Origin: Spirochaetia bacterium
GTDB taxonomy: Bacteria > Spirochaetota > Spirochaetia > PWKH01
Assembly: GCA_007128345.1 (NCBI GenBank)
Contig: SKXS01000078.1
Span: forward strand, 1-14,367
DNA length: 14,367 nucleotides
Reading direction: 5' to 3'
In this document: one piece after another, positions 1 to 7,212 of the stretch
Layout of the letters: every line of letters begins with the position of its first letter
Numbering within the stretch: position 1 is the first letter of the stretch
Translations under genes and position numbers: made by a program
Notes under the pieces: generated by a model
Told to the model about the DNA's origin: nothing
What the model saw: only the letters and a program-made list of their open reading frames with translations
Database searches by the model: none

Positions 1-43
1 ATAGCTTTGGTCGCGTTACTGAAATGATGTAAAGAGGAATGTG

Positions 44-1096
44 ATGATTATAACAATGCGTGATATTGCTCAAAAAGCCGGGGTTTCGACCGCAACGGTA
101 TCCCGGGTGCTCAACAAAAATCCTACATCCATTCCGATCAGCAAGCATACACGTGAAAAAGTGGAACAAATCGCCTCAGAAATGGGATACAGCCCTAATG
201 TGTTTGCAAAGACCCTCCGGACTAAGAAAAGTATGCTTATTGGAGTTGTAGTCTGGGACCTGACTGACTTATTTTTCAGTGAGATTCTGCGGGGTATCGA
301 CAATACCCTGCACCTGTCTGGATATAAGATGCTGCTGAACAGTGCTGAAGGATCAAGTGAAAGAGAATTTTTCTGCATGGAGAAGATGAGGGATCTGCAT
401 GTTGATGGAATGATCATCCTTGGTGGTGACAAGTCATCCAGTACGCAGAATCTAATAGCACTGAATATAGACCCTTCAACTTCAGTCCTTGTGGGAACCA
501 CTGCAGATATCAGCGGGAAAAGTGTGAGTTCCATAACCGTTGACAACTTCACTGGAGGATATATAGGCCTGCAGTATCTGGGTTCCAAGCAGAAAAAACA
601 AATCTACTACTTAGCTGGTAAAAACAAGACTACTGATATGATTGACCGCCTTGAGGGAGTGATCAAGGCGGTCAAGGACCTTGGTTTAGAAGATCACTTT
701 GAGAAGATTGACATTGGTCCGGGAGAGCAGGCAGGATACCAGGCGACCAAACAGCTCATTGAAACGACCGAAGTGCCTGCTGCGATTTTTGCGGTAAGCG
801 ATCTCACGGCCCTTGGTGCTATACGTGCCATTAAGGAGAGTTCATATACTGTTCCTGAAGATATTGCAGTGCTGGGATTTGACGACCTTGCGCTGAGTTC
901 CTATCTCCATCCAAGCCTGTCGACCATCCGTCAGCCCCGGTATGATATGGGGGTAATGGCATCCGTAATGCTCCTGGATGCTTTTGCATCCAAGAAGAAC
1001 CATACTGGAGATGAGAAAGACACTAACGAGCATTGGAACTATCCGACAAAGCAGCGTAGGCTTAAGCCCAAGCTGATTGTCCGCGAATCCACATAA
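44..1096 (+). CDS. LacI-family transcriptional regulator
   Basis: This is a sugar-responsive DNA-binding repressor of 350 residues, the normal size for the LacI/GalR family. Residues 5-25 (MRDIAQKAGVSTATVSRVLN region) form the classic helix-turn-helix. The hinge helix lies near residues 51-63. The rest is a periplasmic-binding-protein-like effector domain ending in the family motif GFDDLALSSYLHPSLSTIRQP (about 278-298). A polar stretch around residues 317-337 precedes the C-terminal RRLKPKLIVREST and is longer than in many relatives. I chose ATG 44 because AGAGG at 33-37 lies 6 nt upstream. GTG 41 is too close to it, and ATG 56 would leave 18 nt. The gene converges on the catabolic operon with only 6 nt between the stop codons. 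It is the obvious candidate for binding the operator at 10385-10398. The effector is unknown, presumably a substrate or intermediate of the operon. Confidence 0.93.
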   Translation: MIITMRDIAQKAGVSTATVSRVLNKNPTSIPISKHTREKVEQIASEMGYSPNVFAKTLRTKKSMLIGVVVWDLTDLFFSEILRGIDNTLHLSGYKMLLNSAEGSSEREFFCMEKMRDLHVDGMIILGGDKSSSTQNLIALNIDPSTSVLVGTTADISGKSVSSITVDNFTGGYIGLQYLGSKQKKQIYYLAGKNKTTDMIDRLEGVIKAVKDLGLEDHFEKIDIGPGEQAGYQATKQLIETTEVPAAIFAVSDLTALGAIRAIKESSYTVPEDIAVLGFDDLALSSYLHPSLSTIRQPRYDMGVMASVMLLDAFASKKNHTGDEKDTNEHWNYPTKQRRLKPKLIVREST

Positions 1097-1112
1097 ACAT
1101 GCTCATGCATGT
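1097..1112. terminator. Short inverted repeat between convergent genes
   Basis: ACATGC (1097-1102) and GCATGT (1107-1112) form a 6-bp stem with a TCAT loop directly after the regulator stop codon. It overlaps the last codons of the opposing isomerase gene. No T tract follows on either strand, so it is at best a weak bidirectional terminator. Confidence 0.2.
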
Positions 1113-1942
1113 GTAGCTGAAGTATATTCTTTCAGCTTGACGCACATGTTCCTCGCCATTTCAATATTGTCATATTCCCACAGACGGTCCGACATGATCT
1201 CACCGGATACAATTCCGTCATACCCTGTGGAGATTACCGCATCTGTCCATAGGTCTACAGGAAGCTCTCCTTCGCCTGGGAAATACCCCCGGTACTCGTT
1301 CTCGTACTTGAGATCCTCTGCATTATCAGTTCTGGTTCCATCACAGATATGGACACCGTATATAAGCTCAGCTGGTATACGTGAGAGCTGTTCCGGCGTG
1401 GTGTCTCCTTGTGCCCAGAAGTGCCAGTAATCCACCAGTAAGCCGACATTGGGCCGATCTACTGATTCTAAGAGCTTCAGGCAGTCACTTAGGGAGCAGA
1501 TACGTGTCCACGCAGCTCCTTCATACTGAAACCGGATGCCGTACTCTTTCCCAATGTCTGCTATCTCAGCAATATTGTCAGCAGTCTCCCTGAGCAGTTG
1601 ATTCCAACTTAGATGGTCCAGCGCGTTGAATGCATTCAGCTGGATTGTCGGACACCCGATTTCTGCTGCGATACCGCAGAGATAACGGGAAAGATCAAGT
1701 ATTTCCCTGCGCCTTTGAGGCTCCTGCACTTCAACATCACCAATGATATCGATAGCTGCGGGATATATTTCGTGTTGGTCCAGCACTGCCTTTAACTGGG
1801 CGGCACTTCCTCCATTAATGAGATAACGCAGCAGCTTCCCGGAGTGGATTTCAATTCCCTGGTAACCGGTCATGGAAGCAATGTGCACATCAGTCAATAT
1901 ATTACTGTGCTGTACGGTGTTTCCATGCAATGTGATCAGCAT
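1103..1942 (-). CDS. Sugar phosphate isomerase/epimerase family protein (IolI/IolE-like TIM barrel)
   Basis: This is a cytosolic TIM-barrel isomerase or epimerase of the AP-endonuclease-2 superfamily, which includes inosose isomerase IolI, inosose dehydratase IolE and the D-tagatose 3-epimerases. Its 279 residues match the family length. Likely metal ligands are E141 (FQYEG), D171 with H174 (LLVDYWHF), H198 (GVHICDG) and E248 (VSGEIM). Their spacing is close to the E, D, H, E set of Bacillus IolI as I recall it. The segment FPGEGELPVD (221-230) is also IolI-like. ATG 1942 has AGGAGG 6 nt upstream. It is the last gene of the minus-strand operon, 65 bp after the creatininase-family gene, with a strong stem-loop between them. 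In Thermotoga inositol catabolism an enzyme of this superfamily (IolO) epimerises the product of an IolN-type hydrolase, so a similar partnership is plausible here. The substrate is not provable from sequence. Confidence 0.85.
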   Translation of the reverse strand: MLITLHGNTVQHSNILTDVHIASMTGYQGIEIHSGKLLRYLINGGSAAQLKAVLDQHEIYPAAIDIIGDVEVQEPQRRREILDLSRYLCGIAAEIGCPTIQLNAFNALDHLSWNQLLRETADNIAEIADIGKEYGIRFQYEGAAWTRICSLSDCLKLLESVDRPNVGLLVDYWHFWAQGDTTPEQLSRIPAELIYGVHICDGTRTDNAEDLKYENEYRGYFPGEGELPVDLWTDAVISTGYDGIVSGEIMSDRLWEYDNIEMARNMCVKLKEYTSATHA

Positions 1943-1966
1943 GTATTACCTCCTTTGCTTTGAATC

Positions 1967-1995
1967 AGGCGGCTGCATGTACCATGCAGCCGCCT
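1967..1995 (-). promoter_or_regulatory. Perfect 13-bp intergenic stem-loop
   Basis: AGGCGGCTGCATG (1967-1979) and its exact complement (1983-1995) flank a 3-nt loop, just upstream of the isomerase ribosome binding site and 12 nt after the preceding stop codon. No T tract follows on the minus strand, so it resembles an mRNA stabiliser, processing site or attenuating structure within the operon rather than an intrinsic terminator. Confidence 0.6.
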
Positions 1996-2007
1996 TCAGC
2001 ATACATG

Positions 2008-3117
2008 TTACAGCTTATGGAACGGACTTCTATGGGTAATGCTGTAGACAGTTTTCCATCCCTCGCTCTGGGGTTCCTTCAGATAGGGGGCCATCTCCTC
2101 CTCAGTCCTGAGGGTAACCTTTTCAACTGGAGGCACTTCTCCCGGAGGGAATGCTTCAAGTATATCGTCATTGAGCAATGTCAGGTATTTGAGGATTGCT
2201 GCGATTGGTCTCTTTGCCTTCCGTGCGGTAGCTCTTGTAGGTTCTCCGATCACTCCCTCGGGGACTGAAGCCAGCTCTATACCGAAATGTCCCTGTCCCT
2301 CTGACCAGCGGTGCGGCCGGCCCCAGGGGTCAACTGACAAGTCAAAATGCCCCTCAGGAAGAAAGGATTCTCCCCAGGCATCAACTGCAGCACTCATGTC
2401 AATCATATCATTGAACATGAGCAGTCCGACAGCGGTCTCGCTTTCATCAGCATGCACAAATGTGGTCTCCAAGCTGTCTTCCCTGTCTATGGGTATAAAG
2501 AATTCCCTCACTGCACGGTGCCAGTCCAGTACCTGGAAGATTCCTGGAAGCTGGAACCGTTTCTGGAATTCCTGAATAGCAGACTCAAGCATCCACAGCT
2601 GACCGTGGTTGTTGATGATGACCATCTTCCTGAATCCGTCATTCCATAACCCGAGCATGGTGTATATCAGCAGCTCCTCAACCACCTCTTTCGGCATAAC
2701 TACTGTACCGGGCATGCCGAGATGATGATACGGATGTCCCCCGTAATTCAGCGGGGGGAACGCAAGCGCTACTTCACGGCCCTGCTTTGCGGTATATCGT
2801 CTCACCGCCTCCACGATTTGGGTAGCCATAAAGGTATCAAGTCCTGAATTCGCATGCATCCCATGATTTTCGGTGCACCCGACAGGGATGAAGACTACAT
2901 CATTCTTTTTCCGTTTCTCAATAACCATCTTCCGGGGGCTGTTCTGGATGTAGCATCCTGCCTTGCCAAGCTCTGACGGTGAAGGCACCTCATACTCATC
3001 AAGAATCTGGTCAATTTCCTCCTCTGAGGCATCAAATACACTTTTCTTCAGTCTTCCTACTTCGTTGTCCTCGAAGACGATTTTCGGATGACCCGTGGGT
3101 AGCCATTTTTCTTCCAT
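2008..3117 (-). CDS. Creatininase-family metallohydrolase, probable 3-dehydro-scyllo-inosose hydrolase-like (IolN-like)
   Basis: This is a 369-residue, probably cytosolic metal-dependent hydrolase. The creatininase fold is shown by IPVGCTENHGMHANSGLD (about 77-94), giving metal ligands E83, H85 and D94, by INNHG (168-172, H171) and by HADESET (222-228), matching the family HAGE-x-ET motif. It is about 100 residues longer than plain creatininase and has extra N- and C-terminal segments, as in the IolN branch. IolN of Thermotoga hydrolyses a diketo-inositol to 5-dehydro-L-gluconate. My match to this branch is by recognition, not alignment. ATG 3117 has AAGGAG 6 nt upstream. The gene lies 15 bp after a transketolase C-half gene and before an IolI-like isomerase, so it belongs to the catabolic operon. 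Alternatives are a lactonase or amidase acting on another ring. The family is certain, the substrate is not. Confidence 0.85.
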   Translation of the reverse strand: MEEKWLPTGHPKIVFEDNEVGRLKKSVFDASEEEIDQILDEYEVPSPSELGKAGCYIQNSPRKMVIEKRKKNDVVFIPVGCTENHGMHANSGLDTFMATQIVEAVRRYTAKQGREVALAFPPLNYGGHPYHHLGMPGTVVMPKEVVEELLIYTMLGLWNDGFRKMVIINNHGQLWMLESAIQEFQKRFQLPGIFQVLDWHRAVREFFIPIDREDSLETTFVHADESETAVGLLMFNDMIDMSAAVDAWGESFLPEGHFDLSVDPWGRPHRWSEGQGHFGIELASVPEGVIGEPTRATARKAKRPIAAILKYLTLLNDDILEAFPPGEVPPVEKVTLRTEEEMAPYLKEPQSEGWKTVYSITHRSPFHKL

Positions 3118-3132
3118 ATGCTTCTCCTTATG

Positions 3133-4086
3133 TTATTCGTTCTGCCCGCGGCCATCCAGAAGCCGTATCGCTTCAGCAGCCACATGCGAAGCAGTAATGC
3201 CAAAATGCTCAAGCTGGAACTCGAGATCCGCAGTAAGACCGAAGGCATCCTGCATGCCTATCCGGGCCAAGGGCACAGGGCATGCCGCAGTCAGTGTTTC
3301 AGCAATCAACCCGCCGAGCCCTCCAACTGTTGCATGATCTTCAATCGTGATGCATGCTCGTGTCTCCCGGGCACAGCGTATGACTGACTCTGTGTCCAGC
3401 GGTTTAATAGTAGGCACATGCAGCACCCGCGCAGCTATTCCCGCTTCTTCAAGTACCTGCAGAGAATCGAGGGCGATGTCAGTGGCCAATCCTGTTGCAA
3501 TAACGGTCAGGTCATTCCCATTCCCGTACTGGTAGCACGGACCTATTTCAAACTCGTATGTCTTACCGGGTAAAGAACCCTGCAGCAGTTTAGGCATCCG
3601 TATATACACCGGCCCCTGGAATACTGAAGCTGCACGGACCGCCTGGCGGAATTCCTCCGAATCGCCTGGCACCAGCACAGTCATGCCGGGCATCGAGCGC
3701 ATTACCCCGATATCCATAAAAGAAATGTGCGTACCTCCGTTCTTCTCCTGGGTGAGCCCGGCATAGCAGCCCACAAGCTTCACATTGAACATATTATAGG
3801 CGACGCTCATGGCAACCTGGTCGCAAGCCCGTTTCGCCATGAAATTTGCCATGGTGCAGGCAAACGGGATTCCGCCCGCAGCGGCAATACCTGCGGCTAT
3901 TCCCACAAGGTTTTGTTCTGCCACTCCCACATTGATGTGCCGATCAGGATAGTTCTCCAAGAAAGGCTTGCTCCCTGAGGCTTTCATTAAGTCTGCTTCA
4001 ACGACAAAGATATCGGGGTTGTCGGCTCCCAGTTCCACCAATACCTCTCCATACACTGTTTTAAGTTCTACTCTTGGGTTTTTCAT
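3133..4086 (-). CDS. Transketolase C-terminal half, second split pair
   Basis: This is the 317-residue partner subunit of a split transketolase, carrying the pyrimidine-binding and C-terminal domains. Within VGVAEQNL the conserved glutamate that activates thiamine diphosphate is E57. GGTH (117-120) supplies an active-site histidine, and GLTQEKNGGTHISFMDIGVM is typical of the family. At the place where yeast transketolase has the donor-phosphate arginine (R528), gap-free alignment by eye gives K166 in GPVYIRMPK, whereas the other pair in this window has arginine. The start codon overlaps the N-half stop by 4 nt (ATGA, 4083-4086), with GGAGGG 6 nt upstream, so the two halves are translationally coupled. 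Both halves are needed to form the active site at their interface. The substrate is unknown. The Arg-to-Lys change would fit a non-phosphorylated or carboxylated donor, but this is inference. Confidence 0.9.
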   Translation of the reverse strand: MKNPRVELKTVYGEVLVELGADNPDIFVVEADLMKASGSKPFLENYPDRHINVGVAEQNLVGIAAGIAAAGGIPFACTMANFMAKRACDQVAMSVAYNMFNVKLVGCYAGLTQEKNGGTHISFMDIGVMRSMPGMTVLVPGDSEEFRQAVRAASVFQGPVYIRMPKLLQGSLPGKTYEFEIGPCYQYGNGNDLTVIATGLATDIALDSLQVLEEAGIAARVLHVPTIKPLDTESVIRCARETRACITIEDHATVGGLGGLIAETLTAACPVPLARIGMQDAFGLTADLEFQLEHFGITASHVAAEAIRLLDGRGQNE

Positions 4087-4910
4087 TGCGTGCCCTCCAG
4101 TTCTCGGATGCCCTGCTCATATTCATCATTAGTGATCTTACCGCTGTGCCACTCAGGACGGTTTTCCATAAACGAAATACCGTGTCCCTTGATGGTCTTA
4201 GCTACGATTGCCGCGGGCCTTGCATCATCTACCTGGAGCTCCTGAATTTCACGGATCACCGACTCGATCTCTTCAGCATTATGCCCGTCAACTGTCCTTA
4301 CCATCCAGCCGAAGGCACGAAACTTGGCATCAAGAGGCTGGATCGGCATGATGTCGTCACAGGGTCCGTCAATCTGCATATTGTTCTGGTCAATGATGAG
4401 AATGAGGTTGTTCAGCTGATATTTCGCAGCGGTCATCGCCGCCTCCCATACCTGACCGCTGTTGCATTCACCGTCACCGCTGAGCACGTAGACCCGGTTT
4501 TGCTTTTTTTGCTGGAGGAATCGAATTGCCATCCCGCATCCGATAGACAGTCCCTGTCCCAGCGGTCCGGTGGATGCCTCAATCCCTTCCTGCTTGAGCC
4601 GGTCAACGTGCTTTGGAAAATTGGAAAGCGGCTTGTCCAGTCCGGCAAGCACATCTTCATACGGAAAGTATCCCCGGAGGGCTAGGGCAGTGTACAATGC
4701 AGGCCCGCCATGGCCCTTTGAAATAATAAACCTGTCCCTGTCCGGATCCTTCGGGTTGCTTGGATCAATGCGCATCACTGAAAAGTAAAGCACTGCCAGT
4801 ATTTCACTGACTGAGAGGCTTCCGCCAAAATGTCCACCTCCCGCGTTATGGATGGCCTTGAAGGTCTTGATCCTGATATCCTTCGCTGCCTGAATTACAG
4901 ATTCCTGCAT
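4083..4910 (-). CDS. Transketolase N-terminal half, second split pair
   Basis: This is the 275-residue thiamine-diphosphate-binding subunit of a split transketolase. Visible landmarks, in order, are GGGHFGGSLS with H27, ISKGHGG (63-69), TGPLGQG (114-120), the diphosphate/Mg motif GDGE (145-148) ending about 30 residues later at N176-N177, and H255 near the C terminus at the position of yeast H263. The set of active-site histidines therefore looks complete. ATG 4910 has GAGGAG 6 nt upstream. It follows the cupin gene by 42 bp and overlaps its C-half partner by 4 nt. It is clearly diverged from the N half at 6264-7112 (for example TGPLGQG against TGSLGHG), so this is not a recent duplication. 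It should catalyse C2 ketol transfer from a ketose donor to an aldehyde acceptor. The physiological sugars are not known. Confidence 0.92.
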   Translation of the reverse strand: MQESVIQAAKDIRIKTFKAIHNAGGGHFGGSLSVSEILAVLYFSVMRIDPSNPKDPDRDRFIISKGHGGPALYTALALRGYFPYEDVLAGLDKPLSNFPKHVDRLKQEGIEASTGPLGQGLSIGCGMAIRFLQQKKQNRVYVLSGDGECNSGQVWEAAMTAAKYQLNNLILIIDQNNMQIDGPCDDIMPIQPLDAKFRAFGWMVRTVDGHNAEEIESVIREIQELQVDDARPAAIVAKTIKGHGISFMENRPEWHSGKITNDEYEQGIRELEGTQ

Positions 4911-4952
4911 TACATGCTCCTCGTATTGGTCATTCCTGTATCTGCATGTGCC

Positions 4953-5303
4953 TCAGCGGGCACCCTCAAAATCATGAGTCGGATTGAACATGAACACAAA
5001 CCGCAGAGGATTTTTCCCCTTGTTCTTTACAACATGCTCCACACCGATAGGAAAGATTACCGCGGTGTTCGCTTCCAGCACTTCTGGAACTCCGCCGACT
5101 ATCGCCTCACCATATCCATCTATGACAAATATGATTTCCTCTTTGTCATCATGGGTATGGGGAGTCATTTCGGTTTCAGGATGCACTTCTGTCAGGCCTA
5201 CGGTCATCCTGTCGCTTGGAAGCTTGTCCAAACCGACAAATACGTGTACCAGCCTCCCCGGAAGATCCAGTGTTCGTGCGTCTGATTTATGCTTTGCATA
5301 CAT
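4953..5303 (-). CDS. Small single-domain cupin protein
   Basis: This is a 116-residue cytosolic cupin with both signature motifs. Motif 1 is HTHDDKEEIIFVIDG, with metal ligands H49, H51 and E56. Motif 2 is PIGVEHVVKN, with H90, which fits PxGxxHxxxN exactly. A functional metal site is therefore expected. ATG 5303 has AGGAGG 6 nt upstream. The gene lies 16 bp after the first transketolase C half and 42 bp before the second N half, so it sits exactly between the two enzymes. Small cupins include sugar and sugar-acid isomerases, epimerases, dioxygenases and ligand sensors. The operon position makes an aldose-ketose isomerase acting between the two transketolase steps attractive, but that role is inferred from context only. 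Confidence 0.88.
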   Translation of the reverse strand: MYAKHKSDARTLDLPGRLVHVFVGLDKLPSDRMTVGLTEVHPETEMTPHTHDDKEEIIFVIDGYGEAIVGGVPEVLEANTAVIFPIGVEHVVKNKGKNPLRFVFMFNPTHDFEGAR

Positions 5304-5319
5304 AGTGTACCTCCTCAGG

Positions 5320-6267
5320 TCATGTGCAGAGTCTCTTTGCCGTATCCGCTACTGCGGACGGCTCTACTCCGTATTTTTTTCTCAGTTCTTCGGGAGTCCC
5401 GGACTCCCCGTATGTGTCTGCAAGGCCGATTTTCCTGAAAAGAAAAGGGCCTGTTCCTTCCATTATCTCTGCTGCGACTGTTGCCAGACCTCCGACAATA
5501 TTATGTTCTTCAACGGTCAGCAGCCTGCCTGTCCTGGTAACCGATTCCATCACCACTTCAGGCTGCAGGACTGGCTTGATCGTATGCATCTCAATGATCT
5601 CCGCTGATATACCCGCTTGTTCCAGGATATCAGCCGCCTCCAGCACATAGGCCAGGGCAAGCCCGCACGTGAGGATCGTCACATCTGATCCCTTTCGATG
5701 AACTACAGGGATGCCGGGAACGAATGTGTAGGAATCATCAAAGATCACCGGGCTGTCATCCCTGCCTACACGGATATACACCGGTCCCGGTATGTCGGCT
5801 GCCGCCTTCACCGCCTGCAATGTGGAAATTGCATCAGCAGGGGCAAATACGGTCATTCCGGCAATGCAGCGCATAATGCCGAGATCTTCCGTTGCCAGGT
5901 GGGTGACTCCCTCGATCCCTCCGGAATAGCCGCCGATTCCGGCTATGACATTGACATTCAACGCGGGATATGCCGCAAATGTCCTCAGCTGCTCACTGCA
6001 GCGCATGGAAGTGAATACCGAATATGAAGTGGCATATGCAATTTTTCCAGTACTCGCAAGACCTGCCGCCATCATGACCATATTCTGTTCAGCTATACCG
6101 ACATCAATAGCTCGCTCAGGAAACTCAGCTTCCAGCAGGGTCGTGTACATCGACTTTGCAGTATCCGCAGCAATTGCCACTACATCACGTCCAGCTCTCG
6201 CTAGTTCCAGTACTCCCTGTCCTGCCGCTTTTCTTGTTGATCCCATCTTCGCCTGTGACGTGTTCAT
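5320..6267 (-). CDS. Transketolase C-terminal half, first split pair
   Basis: This is a 315-residue subunit with the pyrimidine-binding and C-terminal domains of transketolase. Catalytic E60 lies in VGIAEQNM, active-site H123 in GVTHLATED, and R169 in GPVYIRVGR aligns by eye with the donor-phosphate arginine of classical transketolases. I chose ATG 6267 over an upstream in-frame start because AGGAGG lies 6 nt before it and because it overlaps the N-half stop codon as ATGA (6264-6267), the same coupling seen in the other pair. The upstream extension of 24 residues would lie inside the N-half gene and has no transketolase character. It works as a heterodimer or heterotetramer with the product of 6264-7112. 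Because it keeps the arginine, this pair may accept a phosphorylated sugar at this site, although phosphorylated acceptors use the same pocket. Confidence 0.9.
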   Translation of the reverse strand: MNTSQAKMGSTRKAAGQGVLELARAGRDVVAIAADTAKSMYTTLLEAEFPERAIDVGIAEQNMVMMAAGLASTGKIAYATSYSVFTSMRCSEQLRTFAAYPALNVNVIAGIGGYSGGIEGVTHLATEDLGIMRCIAGMTVFAPADAISTLQAVKAAADIPGPVYIRVGRDDSPVIFDDSYTFVPGIPVVHRKGSDVTILTCGLALAYVLEAADILEQAGISAEIIEMHTIKPVLQPEVVMESVTRTGRLLTVEEHNIVGGLATVAAEIMEGTGPFLFRKIGLADTYGESGTPEELRKKYGVEPSAVADTAKRLCT

Positions 6268-7112
6268 GCAGAACCTCCTGATTCCAGCATCTTGACTGCA
6301 AGGCAGTACTCCTCTTCGGTGAGCGTCCTCTGGTGCCAAGAATTATCATCTTCCATAAATTTCACGCCTTTCCCCTTAACGGTACGCGCAAGGATTGCTG
6401 TTGGCCTCTCCTGTTCCAGCACAGCCAAATCCAGTGCAGCGAGAATCTCTTCCATGTGATGACCGTTTATTTCGATGGTGTTCCAGCCGAAGCTTGCCCA
6501 TTTTTCTCTCAAGGGATGCAGCGGAAGAATCTGCTCCACCGAACCGCCGCTTTGCAGACGGTTGATGTCAATGATAACTGTGAGGTTTGTCAGTCCCAGG
6601 CGGGGAGAAGCCATTGCGCTTTCCCATACGAGTCCCTCCTGCAACTCCCCGTCCCCGAGGAGGACGAATACCCGGAAGTCCTTGCGGTCTATCTTTGCGG
6701 ACATCGCTATGCCCGCTCCCGCCGCAAGTCCATGCCCGAGGGATCCAGTTGTCATATCCACTCCTGGCGTCTTGCGCATATCAGGATGTCCCTGCAGGTT
6801 GCCGTCCACACGGCGCAGTGTTCCGTAGAGATCCTTGCTGAAGTACCCCCTGTTTGCCAATGCTGCGTACAGCACGGGACACGTGTGTCCTTTGGACAGT
6901 ATGAACCGGTCTCTGTCCGGCCACTGGGGTGTATCGGGGTCTATGCGCATCTTGTCAAAATACAGGGCAGCCACGATATCTGCTGCCGATAAGGCCCCTC
7001 CGGGATGCGCTTTCCGCTCAGGACCGACGCGACAGCACATATCGATTATATCGAGGCGGATCTTCCTGGCCCAATGTTCAGCTGTCCTGATCCTCTGTTC
7101 ATCTTTACTCAT
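6264..7112 (-). CDS. Transketolase N-terminal half, first split pair
   Basis: This is the 282-residue thiamine-diphosphate-binding half of a split transketolase. Landmarks are HPGGALS with H36, LSKGH (72-76), TGSLGHG (122-128), GDGE (153-156), N184 in IDIN at the end of the thiamine motif, and H260 in SWHQRTL. All usual N-domain catalytic positions seem present. ATG 7112 has AGGAGG 10 nt upstream, slightly long but the only good site. It is the first enzyme gene of the operon, 100 bp after the second permease gene, with a candidate promoter in that gap. It overlaps its C-half partner by 4 nt. Split transketolases occur as pentose-phosphate enzymes in some bacteria, but also as dedicated catabolic enzymes such as the apulose-4-phosphate and sulfofructose transketolases. 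The operon setting favours a dedicated catabolic role. Confidence 0.92.
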   Translation of the reverse strand: MSKDEQRIRTAEHWARKIRLDIIDMCCRVGPERKAHPGGALSAADIVAALYFDKMRIDPDTPQWPDRDRFILSKGHTCPVLYAALANRGYFSKDLYGTLRRVDGNLQGHPDMRKTPGVDMTTGSLGHGLAAGAGIAMSAKIDRKDFRVFVLLGDGELQEGLVWESAMASPRLGLTNLTVIIDINRLQSGGSVEQILPLHPLREKWASFGWNTIEINGHHMEEILAALDLAVLEQERPTAILARTVKGKGVKFMEDDNSWHQRTLTEEEYCLAVKMLESGGSA

Positions 7113-7168
7113 TTGTCAAGTTCCTCCTTGAGTTGTTACATGCATCTTCGACCATTCTGATACTCTGC

Positions 7169-7196
7169 AGTATATGCATCTAAGGATCAATGGCAA
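7169..7196 (-). promoter_or_regulatory. Candidate internal promoter before the enzyme genes
   Basis: On the minus strand TTGCCA (7191-7196) and TATACT (7169-7174) are separated by 16 nt, each one base from the sigma70 consensus. Transcription would start about 50 nt before the first transketolase gene. I see no LacI-type operator here, so it might give basal expression of the enzymes. Such matches also occur by chance. Confidence 0.35.
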
Positions 7197-7212
7197 AGCC
7201 CGCCTGAATTAT

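Noticed and set aside
70..588. Open frame of 172 codons opposite the regulator gene
   Set aside because: It is a shadow of the helix-turn-helix and effector-domain coding sequence, with no own signals.
4074..4685. Open frame of 203 codons on the plus strand
   Set aside because: It lies wholly antisense to the transketolase N-half gene, which has full motifs, and the translation shows no recognisable family.
6268..6339. Longer N terminus for the first transketolase C half
   Set aside because: It would lie inside the N-half gene. AGGAGG and the ATGA overlap both point to 6267.
6333..6992. Open frame of 219 codons on the plus strand
   Set aside because: It is antisense to the first transketolase N half and has no ribosome binding site or recognisable family.
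3133..7112. A sulfoquinovose (sulfo-transketolase) or apiose pathway
   Set aside because: No sulfoquinovosidase, sulfo-sugar isomerase, sulfoacetaldehyde reductase or apulose kinase is visible. The linked enzymes are of inositol-pathway type. It cannot be fully excluded.
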